64,000 bases of DNA from Silvimonas terrae (GTDB lineage Bacteria; Pseudomonadota; Gammaproteobacteria; Burkholderiales; Chitinibacteraceae): NCBI RefSeq assembly GCF_014202765.1, contig NZ_JACHHN010000005.1, forward strand, positions 62,001 to 126,000, in the 5' to 3' direction. Of this stretch, positions 9,013-17,056 are shown piece after piece (within the stretch, counting starts at the first letter, position 1; each line of letters begins with the position of its first letter). Under the pieces are notes generated by a model. It did not search any database and was not told where the DNA came from. It saw only the letters and a list, made by a program, of their open reading frames with translations. The position numbers were made by a program, and so were the translations under genes.

Positions 9013-9321
9013 ATGCGCGCTTTTTCGTTGCTGGTTTCCTGTGCCTTGCTGGTTGCCACTACGGCTCACGCCGAAGATGGTGCCAAAGTGGCTGCCAAAT
9101 ACAATTGTCTGGCTTGCCACGCGGTGGATCACAAGATTGTGGGTCCGTCTTACCATGACGTTGCCAACAAGTACCGTGGTCAGCCGGGCATTGAAGCCAA
9201 GCTGATGAAGAAGGTGAAAGAGGGCGGCGGCGGCACATGGGGCACCATTGCCATGCCGGCCCAGCAAATTGGCGATGACGACCTCAAAGTGATCGTCAAA
9301 TGGGTTCTTTCACAAAAATAG
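9013..9321 (+). CDS. Small class I cytochrome c (c551/c552-like)
   Basis: About 102 residues from this start: a signal peptide (MRAFSLLVSCALLVATTAHA), one haem site CLACH, and a distal Met in TIAMPAQQI, followed by DDLKVIVKWVLSQK. The layout matches periplasmic monohaem cytochromes that shuttle electrons to oxidases or nitrite reductases. In-frame ATGs at 8977 and 8995 give longer N-termini; none of the three has a strong ribosome binding site. The partner enzyme is not in the window. Confidence 0.85.
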   Translation: MRAFSLLVSCALLVATTAHAEDGAKVAAKYNCLACHAVDHKIVGPSYHDVANKYRGQPGIEAKLMKKVKEGGGGTWGTIAMPAQQIGDDDLKVIVKWVLSQK

Positions 9322-9498
9322 GACAACGGGTTCTGGCGCACTTCGCCATGAAACCGTAATTTATTGAACGGACTCAGCCAGTTGCATGCCGTCTGTCGCA
9401 AGTGGCCGCAAAGCGGCGGCAGATGTCATCTGGCTGATATTGCATTGGGCGCACGAGTTGATTAAGCTCCATGCCCATTTGGCGGACCGGCTTTTGTG

Positions 9499-9765
9499 GG
9501 AACCTGTCCATCCTCTTTTCCCGGCCGCGCCGGCCCACTAAAGGGCCAGGCACAAGGCATGTGGTGAAGCCAATAACGAGTTATTGGCAAGCCGCATAAC
9601 ACAGTGGATGGCCCTTTAGCGGGCCGGCCCTGCGGGTTTGGGGGAAAACCGGAGGATTACGGCGTTAAAAGCCGCTAACAGTACCCGTACTGCAGCGCGT
9701 CTTTTGCCTTGTACTCCACCGGTTTTGCCCCAAACGCGGTCGCGAAAAGAGAATGGACAGGTTCC
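9499..9765 (+). repeat. Nested palindromic repeat element, copy B (upstream of dksA)
   Basis: 267 bp, inverted relative to copy A. The terminal inverted repeats 9499-9520 and 9744-9765 match with one mismatch and share the CCTGTCCA / TGGACAGG ends with copy A. A hairpin closed by CCGGCCCAC.. and ..GGGCCGG (9530-9627) contains AGGCACAAGGCATGTGG and the near-palindrome GCCAATAAC-GAG-TTATTGGC (9569-9588). The spacer CCCTGCGGG follows, then a hairpin closed by GTTTGGGG / CCCCAAAC (9636-9735) that is exactly 100 nt, as in copy A. It fills most of the 500-bp gap between the cytochrome and dksA and may add to the dksA 5' leader. Confidence 0.85.
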
Positions 9766-9822
9766 TGGCTGCCATTATTAAAACTGCCGGCCCCGCCCGG
9801 TTCTGAAAAGCGAGTATCAACA

Positions 9823-10239
9823 ATGGCCAAACTCACCGAACAAGACATCCTCAGCTGGAACGGTCCGGAAGACGAGTACATGAACGCAGATCATCTGCAG
9901 TTCTTCCGTGAGCTGTTGCTGAAAATGAAGCAAGAACTGCTCGCCAACGCGAACCAGACCAGCCAGCACCTGCAAGAGCAGGAAGCCACGCCTGATCCGG
10001 CCGACCGCGCCACGCTGGAAGAAGAATATGCGCTGGAACTGCGTACCCGCGATCGCGAACGCAAGCTTTTGCTGAAAATCGACTCCACGCTGCGCAAGCT
10101 CGACGATGGTTCTTACGGCTACTGCGAAGATACGGGCGAACCCATTGGTCTTGCCCGCCTGGTGGCGCGTCCGACCGCATCGCTGTCGCTGGAAGCTCAG
10201 GAGCGTCGCGAACGTCTGAAAAAGCAGTTCGCCGACTGA
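9823..10239 (+). CDS. dksA: RNA polymerase-binding transcription factor DksA
   Basis: 138 residues. An N-terminal helix, a coiled coil with the acidic tip DPADRAT (E. coli DADR-like), and a C-terminal globular domain (GYCEDTGEPIGLARLVARPTASLSLEAQERRE) are visible. DksA enters the polymerase secondary channel and works with ppGpp. Of the four zinc cysteines of E. coli DksA only the first is kept (C-x-x-T ... S-x-x-A). This is the zinc-independent type known from DksA2-like proteins and, as I recall, common in betaproteobacteria. A frame extending upstream to 9709 reads into the repeat element and is not credible. Confidence 0.94.
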   Translation: MAKLTEQDILSWNGPEDEYMNADHLQFFRELLLKMKQELLANANQTSQHLQEQEATPDPADRATLEEEYALELRTRDRERKLLLKIDSTLRKLDDGSYGYCEDTGEPIGLARLVARPTASLSLEAQERRERLKKQFAD

Positions 10240-10314
10240 TCTTGCAACACCGCCAGACCCGATGCACTCGTTGCACTGGGTCTGTGCAACAACGCGTTTT
10301 GCGCGTTGATCACG

Positions 10315-10353
10315 CCGCACCTGTTGCCGCCAAGGCCAGGTGCGGTGTTGTTT
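10315..10353 (+). terminator. Rho-independent terminator after dksA
   Basis: CCGCACCTG pairs with CAGGTGCGG (10315-10323 and 10337-10345), followed by TGTTGTTTT. The rest of the 336-bp gap up to the DAHP synthase holds no gene I can support. Confidence 0.75.
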
Positions 10354-10575
10354 TATGCCCCTCGGGACTTTCCCGCACCCTTCTGTTTGGCATAACAGGC
10401 GCGTACCCCGACATTGAACGGTTTGCGGTACCTGTTTAGTGCCCGTTCACGGCAGATCGCCCCAGAAGGCGTCTTTGCTCTTGTTCGTAAATGACGGGCA
10501 GGCTACTCTAGGGGTTCCCCCTACAAATCTTGCGGTGCAACACCTACGGGCACCGGCCGACTTCCAGGACCGTTT

Positions 10576-11646
10576 ATGCAATACCAGACCGACGACGTTC
10601 GTATCAAAGAAATCAAGGAGTTACTGCCTCCGGTTGCCGTTCTGGAAAAGTATCCGGTTACCGAGACAGCCTCGGCCACCACCTTTCAGTCCCGCCAGGC
10701 CATCCAGGACATCCTGCACGATCGCGATGACCGCCTGCTGGTGATCGTTGGCCCCTGTTCGATCCACGACCCGCAAGCTGCGCTGGATTACGGCCACAAA
10801 ATCAAAGTGCTGCGCGAAGAATTCAAAGACCATCTGGAAGTGGTCATGCGCGTGTACTTTGAAAAACCGCGTACCACCGTAGGCTGGAAAGGCCTGATCA
10901 ACGATCCGTTCCTCAATGGCAGCTTCAACATCAATGAAGGCCTGCGCATTGCCCGCAAATTGCTGCTGGACCTGAACGACATCGGCATGCCGACCGCGGG
11001 CGAGTTCCTTGACATGATCACGCCGCAATATGTGGCCGATCTGATGAGCTGGGGCGCAATTGGCGCCCGCACGACAGAATCGCAGGTTCACCGTGAACTG
11101 GCTTCCGGTATTTCTTGCCCGGTGGGCTTCAAGAACGGGACAGACGGCAATCTGAAAATTGCGCTGGACGCCATCCGTTCGGCCTCTGCGCCACACCATT
11201 TCCTGTCGGTCACCAAGATGGGCCATTCCGCCATCGTCGCGACGGCTGGCAACCCGGACTGTCACGTGATCTTGCGTGGCGGCAAAGAGCCCAATTACGA
11301 CGCCAACCATGTGCGTGCCGCCATGGCGGATCTGGCCGCCGCCGGCCTGCCGGATAAACTCATGGTGGACTTCAGCCATGCCAATAGCCGCAAAGATTAT
11401 CGCCGCCAGATGGAAGTCTGCTCGGACATCGCCGCCCAGATCGGTGAAGGTAACAAGGCACTGTTTGGCGTAATGATTGAAAGCCATCTGGTGGAAGGTC
11501 GCCAGGATCAGGTTGAAGGTAAAGAGCTGTGCTATGGCCAGTCCATTACCGATGCCTGCATTGGCTGGCCTGATACGGAAAAAGCGTTGAGCACGCTGGC
11601 CAACGCCGTCGCCCAACGCCGCGCGCTGGCCCGGCTGGGTCGCTAA
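10576..11646 (+). CDS. aroG: 3-deoxy-7-phosphoheptulonate (DAHP) synthase, class I AroG type
   Basis: 356 residues, the usual length for the E. coli-type class I enzyme. It condenses phosphoenolpyruvate with erythrose 4-phosphate at the entry to the shikimate pathway. Family signatures: LVIVGPCSIHDP (about 55-66), YFEKPRTTVGWKGLINDP, GARTTESQVHRELASG, PVGFKNGTDGN and MVDFSHANS. Which aromatic amino acid inhibits it cannot be read from the sequence. It is monocistronic, with its own terminator. Confidence 0.95.
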   Translation: MQYQTDDVRIKEIKELLPPVAVLEKYPVTETASATTFQSRQAIQDILHDRDDRLLVIVGPCSIHDPQAALDYGHKIKVLREEFKDHLEVVMRVYFEKPRTTVGWKGLINDPFLNGSFNINEGLRIARKLLLDLNDIGMPTAGEFLDMITPQYVADLMSWGAIGARTTESQVHRELASGISCPVGFKNGTDGNLKIALDAIRSASAPHHFLSVTKMGHSAIVATAGNPDCHVILRGGKEPNYDANHVRAAMADLAAAGLPDKLMVDFSHANSRKDYRRQMEVCSDIAAQIGEGNKALFGVMIESHLVEGRQDQVEGKELCYGQSITDACIGWPDTEKALSTLANAVAQRRALARLGR

Positions 11647-11667
11647 GGCTGTGCTGGTTCACCATAC

Positions 11668-11693
11668 AAAACGCCCCGGTTCCGGGGCGTTTT
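11668..11693 (+). terminator. Rho-independent terminator after the DAHP synthase
   Basis: Hairpin AAAACGCCCCGG / CCGGGGCGTTTT with a two-base loop and a T-rich tail, starting 21 bp after the stop codon. Confidence 0.9.
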
Positions 11694-11756
11694 GCTTTGT
11701 CGCTTTCAGGGTGATCCGGTCTGGACAAGCTGCGCTGAACTGTCATCATTAAACGC

Positions 11757-12851
11757 ATGCGTGAACCTTTACTACCTTTACACCTGCTGGCCCTGAATGC
11801 CGACGCCTCACTGCCCTGGCGGCTGGCCGTTTCCTCTGGCATCGCCGTCGGCCTGCCCGCGCTGATTGGTCTGCTTGCCGGTAACACGGTGGGCGCATTG
11901 ATGGGCGCCATTGGCGGGCTATATGCCACCTTGCTCGATTACGGCGGCACCGCGCGGCACCGCCTGATGACTCAGGCGTTTGGACTTTTCGTCATTGTGG
12001 GCAGCGGTGCCGTTGGCCTGTGGCTGGGGCCGCACCACATCATGATGTTTGTGACGCTGGCCGTGCTGACCTTTTTGATTGGCTGGCACGATGGTCTTGG
12101 CGTGGCGCTGGACAATATCTTCCGCTTTGCGGCACTGGCACTGGTGCTGTACGCCTATCTGACCGCACCGCCTGCGGGTGCGTTTATTTATCTGGCATTT
12201 GGCATCGGGGTTGGGGTGATTTCAGTCCTGGTTGATGACCGGCTGTGGCCGCGCGCACTACCGCGGCAACATCCCGGCCTGCGCAACAGTTTCCGGCGCT
12301 TGCGGGCGGGGCATAACGCGGGCATCTGGCACGCGCTGGGGCTCAGTCTGACGACCTGCGCGGCGTTCTGGCTGGCCCAGCACACTCATTACCCGCGTCC
12401 GGCCTGGGTAGCGACCGTGGTGCTGTTTGTCACCCGGCCCGATGGCATTGATAGCCTCACACGCTTGTTTCGCAGCGTCTTTGGTGCGGTGGTCGGCGTC
12501 GCCATCGCCTGGCTGATTGCTCATCTGACGCCCCAACTGTGGGCGTTGTATGCCTGGGCGGTCTTGTTTGCATTCTTGCGGCCACTGGCACTGGCACGCA
12601 ATTTCTGGGCGCACTACGCGCTGATGACCGCCATGATCCTGTTGCTGTTTGATCTGTTGTACTACCCCAGCGGCAACCATGTCGCGGGGATTGAAATCCT
12701 GGGCATCCGCTTGCATGGCGTGCTGCTGGGTTCAGTCATTGCACTGGTCGGGATGGTGATTTTCAACGGGCAAGCGCGCCGCTATTTTGTGCAACAGATG
12801 CGCGATTACCGGCCCGCGTGGCTGGGCGGGCAACGAGACCGACAAGGCTGA
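11757..12851 (+). CDS. FUSC-family integral membrane protein
   Basis: 364 residues with about ten hydrophobic segments in two blocks separated by a basic cytoplasmic stretch (RLWPRALPRQHPGLRNSFRRLRAG, about 160-185). The second block (PRPAWVATVVLFVTRPDGIDSLTRLFRSVFGAVVGVAIAW) resembles the fusaric-acid-resistance / AaeB-like FUSC domain. Such proteins are proposed exporters of aromatic acids, but no substrate is evident here. No membrane-fusion partner is adjacent. It converges on the lipoyl-like gene. Confidence 0.7.
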   Translation: MREPLLPLHLLALNADASLPWRLAVSSGIAVGLPALIGLLAGNTVGALMGAIGGLYATLLDYGGTARHRLMTQAFGLFVIVGSGAVGLWLGPHHIMMFVTLAVLTFLIGWHDGLGVALDNIFRFAALALVLYAYLTAPPAGAFIYLAFGIGVGVISVLVDDRLWPRALPRQHPGLRNSFRRLRAGHNAGIWHALGLSLTTCAAFWLAQHTHYPRPAWVATVVLFVTRPDGIDSLTRLFRSVFGAVVGVAIAWLIAHLTPQLWALYAWAVLFAFLRPLALARNFWAHYALMTAMILLLFDLLYYPSGNHVAGIEILGIRLHGVLLGSVIALVGMVIFNGQARRYFVQQMRDYRPAWLGGQRDRQG

Positions 12852-12855
12852 TCGC

Positions 12856-13341
12856 TTAGCGCCGCAAAAGACCGCGAACGTGGCGTTCCACGTCGGCTTC
12901 CTCAATCTCGCCCTGCGCGCCACCCGGCACGACTTCGGCCAGATCAACGCCCAGCCGGGCTGCCAGTTGCGCTGCCTTCAGGCTGACTACCAGATAGTCA
13001 CGGCGCGGCACCAGGCCGCCAGTGGATAGCAATGGCGGCTCGTCGTCACCCGGTTGCACGGGTGGCGGCAGAATTTCCAGCCAGTCGCCATCTTCGTCCT
13101 CGACTTCCATCATCAACAACAGGCCGGTCGCCTCAACCTGATCCCCCACGGACACCATAAAGCGGTCGACATAGCCCGGCGCAGGCGCGTGGACAGCGAT
13201 ATCCGCATCCGCCACACGCAATGTCACCAGCACGTCGTCAGGGCCCACCTCATCCCCCTGGGCGTGGTGCAGGCTCAGTACAGTGGCGTGTCCGGCAAAT
13301 TCCGGCGCACAGATGAGATGGGTCGTATATTCTTTTGTCAT
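12856..13341 (-). CDS. Lipoyl-domain-like protein with an E3-binding-type domain
   Basis: 161 residues. Residues about 5-80 follow the biotinyl/lipoyl fold (APEFAGHATVLSLHHAQGDEV ... APAPGYVDRFMVSVGDQVEA). Residues about 115-158 resemble the peripheral subunit-binding domain of 2-oxo acid dehydrogenase E2 subunits (SLKAAQLAARLGVDLAEVVPGG ... EIEEADVERHV). No catalytic acyltransferase domain follows. At the position of the lipoylated Lys, seven residues before the AP of APAPG, the residue is Asp45, so modification looks impossible. The role is unknown. Both strands around it belong to unrelated genes. Confidence 0.6.
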   Translation of the reverse strand: MTKEYTTHLICAPEFAGHATVLSLHHAQGDEVGPDDVLVTLRVADADIAVHAPAPGYVDRFMVSVGDQVEATGLLLMMEVEDEDGDWLEILPPPVQPGDDEPPLLSTGGLVPRRDYLVVSLKAAQLAARLGVDLAEVVPGGAQGEIEEADVERHVRGLLRR

Positions 13342-13667
13342 TGTCTTTGGGCAGACTCAGCGATCGCTTCTGGCGCATAAACAGGTAAATATCTACGCAA
13401 TCTGCATTGATATGTACCAATATTTGCTTTTGATAGCGTCATAAAATATGCGTTGGGAATTTTATCGTAATGTCCGCGCATGGCGGGTATTTCGCCAACA
13501 CGACAGTATATCTGTTTGCCTGCCCAAGACCGAAAGTCGGCGCCGTAATCCGGCTCGCTATCGGTCTTGGTTGTTTTCAGGCTACCGGTTTGCCCGTTTA
13601 CCTGCGGGGCCGCACACTCTGTTCCGCGCCTTGCGGCAAGACCGCCTGGCCTAAGGAGAAAGACCAA

Positions 13668-14861
13668 ATGAACGACCTGATCCTGATCATTAACGCTGGC
13701 TCATCGAGCATCAAATTCTCTTTGTTCATCCAGACCGCCGCAGATCCGGCCTTGCTGTACAAAGGTCAGGTTGAAGGCATCTATGTCGACCCGCAGTTCA
13801 GCGCCAAAAATGCCGCTGGCGACAAGCTGGCCGATGAAAAACTGCCCGCCGATGCCCCACGCAATCATGACTACGCACTGCGCTATCTGCTCAACTGGGT
13901 GCAGTCGCACACGGAAGGCCGCAAGCTGGCCGTCATTGGTCACCGTGTCGTGCATGGTGGCACCGCGTTTACCAAGCCGGTGAAGGTCGATGCCGGTGTA
14001 CTGGCAGAACTCGATACCACCATTCCGCTGGCACCACTGCACGCGCCGGCCAATATCGGCCCGATGAAAGCGCTGGCCAGCCTCTTGCCGGATGTGCCGC
14101 AAGTCGCGTGTTTTGATACTGCGTTCCATCGCACCCAGCCCGAAATCAACCAGCTTTACGCGCTGCCGGTAGAGCTGGCAGAACGCGAAGGCATTCGTCG
14201 CTGGGGCTTTCATGGGCTGTCGTATGAATATATCTCCAGCGTATTGCCGGATATCGACGTGCGCGCCGCCACCGGCCGCACCGTGGTGTGCCACCTTGGT
14301 AATGGCGCCTCCATGGCCGCGTTGCACAAAGGCCAGTGTGTGCTGACCACCATGGGCTTCACTGCGCTGGAAGGGCTGCCCATGGGCACCCGCACCGGCA
14401 CCATTGACCCGGCCATCGTGCTGCATCTGATGACGCATCTGAAGATGAATGCGGCCGAAATCGAATCGCTCCTGTACAAGGAATCCGGCTTGCTGGGCTT
14501 GTCCGGTGTGTCCAGTGATATGCGTGAATTGCACAGCAGTGCCGAGCCACGTGCGCGCATGGCGATTGAATACTTTGCCAACCGCATCGTGCAGCAAGTC
14601 GGCTCATTGGCCGCCGCATTGCAAGGCATTGACGCCCTGGTATTCACTGCCGGTATTGGCGAGAACGATGACGAACTGCGTCGCCTCGTATGTACACCGC
14701 TACAATGGCTGGGCGTACAGATCGATGAAGCCGCCAACAAGGTGCGCAGTGGTGAACCGCGCCGTATCTCCACCGCCCAGAGTACCGTTCCGGTATATGT
14801 GATCCCGACCAACGAAGAATTGATGATCGCCCGTCACGCCTTGCATTGCATTGGTCTTTAA
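13668..14861 (+). CDS. ackA: Acetate kinase
   Basis: 397 residues. The N-terminal phosphate-binding NAGSSSIKFSLF, GHRVVHGG, DTAFH, RRWGFHGLSYEY, CHLGNGASMAA, MGTRTGTIDP and the C-terminal FTAGIGEN place it firmly in the acetate/propionate kinase family. It interconverts acetate plus ATP and acetyl phosphate. The ATG follows a strong AAGGAG. A longer frame starting at 13470 is non-homologous. No pta is adjacent. The 326-bp upstream gap shows no recognisable RNA. Confidence 0.95.
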   Translation: MNDLILIINAGSSSIKFSLFIQTAADPALLYKGQVEGIYVDPQFSAKNAAGDKLADEKLPADAPRNHDYALRYLLNWVQSHTEGRKLAVIGHRVVHGGTAFTKPVKVDAGVLAELDTTIPLAPLHAPANIGPMKALASLLPDVPQVACFDTAFHRTQPEINQLYALPVELAEREGIRRWGFHGLSYEYISSVLPDIDVRAATGRTVVCHLGNGASMAALHKGQCVLTTMGFTALEGLPMGTRTGTIDPAIVLHLMTHLKMNAAEIESLLYKESGLLGLSGVSSDMRELHSSAEPRARMAIEYFANRIVQQVGSLAAALQGIDALVFTAGIGENDDELRRLVCTPLQWLGVQIDEAANKVRSGEPRRISTAQSTVPVYVIPTNEELMIARHALHCIGL

Positions 14862-14875
14862 CGCCAGCTGATCCC

Positions 14876-14906
14876 AAAAAAGGCGCAGTATGCACTGCGC
14901 CTTTTT
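14876..14906 (+). terminator. Rho-independent terminator after ackA
   Basis: AAAAAGGCGCAGT pairs with ACTGCGCCTTTTT. It is roughly symmetric, so it could act on either strand. Confidence 0.9.
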
Positions 14907-15070
14907 GTTTGTCTGGTGCCGGAACAAACGCCCAGCCTGCGCGGTCAACCGGCTCGCTGGACTGCCGTCACACAGGCTTCACAGCACTTGCCGATACTGC
15001 TGAACTTGTCAGAATCCCGTCACAGTCAATACGATGCGCGTGATACACGACAATCAAGGACCAAACAGAG

Positions 15071-15832
15071 ATGGAAAACAGCGGGATCATCATCGACAAC
15101 AGCGTGGAACCACGGCGGGTGCCGGCGGGCCACGGCTGGACCTGGATTGCCGACGCCTTCCGGATTTTCTTCAAACACTGGTGGCAATGGCTGTTGCTGT
15201 GCGCTGTCATGCTGGTCATTTTGTTTGGTTTGCTGCTGGTGCCCGTGCTGGGCATGATCACCCCGCTGGTGGCGCCCTTGCTGATCGCCGGGATTGCCTG
15301 GGCCGCTCATGAAAGCGCCAGGGAAGAACGGGCGCCCGCACTGCCAGACCTCTTTATTGCGCTCCGCCAGAAAACCCGCACGCTGATTGGCGTCGGGCTG
15401 TTGTACATGCTCGGTTCACTGGTGGTGATGGGCGTACTGGCCGCGCTGGGACACTTTCTGGTCACGCCGGAAGAAATCCAGGCCATCCACGCCGCTCAGT
15501 CCGGCACTGGCCCGGTGCCAGAACTGGGTGGCGGCGGCGTGTTGTTTGTGGCGCTGTTCATCCTCGGCATGCTGTTCATGAACAGTATCTATTTCTTTGC
15601 GCCACAACTGGTGGTGCTGCGTAACCTCAAAGCGCTGGAGGCTATGCGCATCAGCTACCTTGCGTTCTGGCGCAACTGGCTGCCCATGCTGCTTGCCGGG
15701 GTCATCCTGCTGTTGATGGCCATCGTTGCCAGCCTGCCAATGATGCTGGGGCTCATCTTGCTGTTGCCGATCACCATCCTGTTCAACTACACCTGCTATG
15801 CCGATGTATTCGGCGATCATCCGGAACACTAA
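15071..15832 (+). CDS. BPSS1780-family integral membrane protein
   Basis: 253 residues with about five or six hydrophobic helices. It begins with a soluble stretch (VPAGHGWTWIADAFRIFFKHWWQW) typical of the betaproteobacterial BPSS1780 family. The function is unknown. The stop codon lies 12 bp before the dgkA start, which suggests one operon. Confidence 0.75.
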   Translation: MENSGIIIDNSVEPRRVPAGHGWTWIADAFRIFFKHWWQWLLLCAVMLVILFGLLLVPVLGMITPLVAPLLIAGIAWAAHESAREERAPALPDLFIALRQKTRTLIGVGLLYMLGSLVVMGVLAALGHFLVTPEEIQAIHAAQSGTGPVPELGGGGVLFVALFILGMLFMNSIYFFAPQLVVLRNLKALEAMRISYLAFWRNWLPMLLAGVILLLMAIVASLPMMLGLILLLPITILFNYTCYADVFGDHPEH

Positions 15833-15843
15833 AAGGAAGCGAC

Positions 15844-16224
15844 GTGTCTCTTGAAGAAAGCCCGTTCAAAGGCAAAACCGGTGCCCAGCGCGTGTTGAAT
15901 GCGCTTGGCTATTCGCTCGATGGCCTGGGTGCCGGCTGGAAGAACGAAGCTGCGTTCCGCCAGGTGTCGATACTGGCGGTGGTGGGCATCATCATTGCCT
16001 TTATTGCCCCGCTTCACGCCTGGGCGCGGGCCGTGGTCATCGCCAGCCACTTGCTGACGGTGATTGTGGAGTTGCTCAACTCCGCCGTAGAGGCCGCCGT
16101 GGATCACACCTCGCTGGAGCGCCACGTACTGGCCAAGCGCGCCAAGGATCTGGGCAGCGCGGCGCAACTGATCTGCCTGATCAACCTGGCCGCCATGTGG
16201 TTACTGGGTATTTTCGGCGCCTGA
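15844..16224 (+). CDS. dgkA: Diacylglycerol kinase
   Basis: 126 residues with three transmembrane helices. Conserved motifs EAAFRQ (about residues 38-43) and ELLNSAVEAAVDH (about 79-91) hold the catalytic and nucleotide-binding acidic residues of prokaryotic DgkA. It recycles diacylglycerol from membrane-derived glucan or lipid A modification to phosphatidic acid. The start is GTG preceded by AAGGAAG. Confidence 0.93.
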   Translation: MSLEESPFKGKTGAQRVLNALGYSLDGLGAGWKNEAAFRQVSILAVVGIIIAFIAPLHAWARAVVIASHLLTVIVELLNSAVEAAVDHTSLERHVLAKRAKDLGSAAQLICLINLAAMWLLGIFGA

Positions 16225-16240
16225 TTGGCGGGTGTGTGGC

Positions 16241-16279
16241 CAACAAAAAACCCCGCGTGATTTGCGGGGTTTTTTGTTG
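16241..16279 (+). terminator. Bidirectional Rho-independent terminator between dgkA and the response regulator
   Basis: CAACAAAAAACCCCGC pairs with GCGGGGTTTTTTGTTG around a seven-base loop. It has A-tract and T-tract on both sides, and serves convergent genes. Confidence 0.92.
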
Positions 16280-16300
16280 GGGCAAACCAGCGCCGCTGGT

Positions 16301-17056
16301 TTAACCGTTGCGCTTGAATTCCTTGATCACGTGCTGCTGCCGACGGCTCACCGCCAGGCGTTCCGGCACGTCTTTGAGCACGGCCACCCAATGGGTTTCG
16401 CCGCCGTTGGAAGGCATCTTTTCAAAGCCAACAAGCGAATCACGGGCCACCAGACAGTTGCGGTGAATGCGCACAAAGCGGCTGCCGAACTCTTCTTCCA
16501 GCCGGGTTAGCGAGTCTTCCAGCAGGTATTCACGTTCACGCGTGCGCAGTGTGATGTATTTCTGCTCTGCTTTCAGGTAGCGCGCTTCAGCCACCGGAAT
16601 CAGATGCAGCCGGCCACGCTCGGTCACGCTGAAGTGGCTGCGGGCGTGCGACGCCGGTTCAGCCTGGCTCCGTGCCTGACGCAGCTCCAGCACGCGATTG
16701 AGCGCATCCAACAGGCGTTCGCGGCGGATCGGCTTTAACAGGTAGTCGATCGCGCGCACTTCAAATGCGGCCACGCCGTATTCTTCGAACGCGGTGGCAA
16801 AAATGATGGCAGGCGGTTGCGACAGGCCTTGCAGTTCGCGCGCCAGTTCAATCCCGCTCATTTGCGGCATCTGGATATCGATAATGGCGGCATCTGCATC
16901 CGCCTCCGCCAACTGGGTCAACGCCGAAACGCCGTTGGTGGCAGAACCGACAATCTCTACCGGGCACTCGGTTGATACGTCGTTCAGTACATCTTCCAGC
17001 CTGCGCAGTGCAGGCATCTCATCATCCACCAAAAAAAGGCGAAGCGGCGTCGTCAT
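16301..17056 (-). CDS. LytTR-family response regulator (AlgR-like)
   Basis: 251 residues. The receiver domain (about 5-120: LFLVDDEMPALRRLE, phospho-acceptor Asp in AAIIDIQMPQMSG, Lys in LLKPIRRERL) is followed by a LytTR DNA-binding domain (about 145-245: LIPVAEARYLKAEQKYITL ... FVRIHRNCLVAR). The start is the ATG after GAGAGATCGCCC. Nine further upstream codons are unlikely. Its ATG lies inside the 3' end of the kinase gene (35-bp overlap), so the two are coupled. Target genes are unknown. Confidence 0.9.
   Translation of the reverse strand: MTTPLRLFLVDDEMPALRRLEDVLNDVSTECPVEIVGSATNGVSALTQLAEADADAAIIDIQMPQMSGIELARELQGLSQPPAIIFATAFEEYGVAAFEVRAIDYLLKPIRRERLLDALNRVLELRQARSQAEPASHARSHFSVTERGRLHLIPVAEARYLKAEQKYITLRTREREYLLEDSLTRLEEEFGSRFVRIHRNCLVARDSLVGFEKMPSNGGETHWVAVLKDVPERLAVSRRQQHVIKEFKRNG

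Noticed and set aside
10621-11616. 331-codon minus-strand ORF opposite the DAHP synthase
   Set aside because: Shadow of aroG; no ribosome site and no family resemblance.
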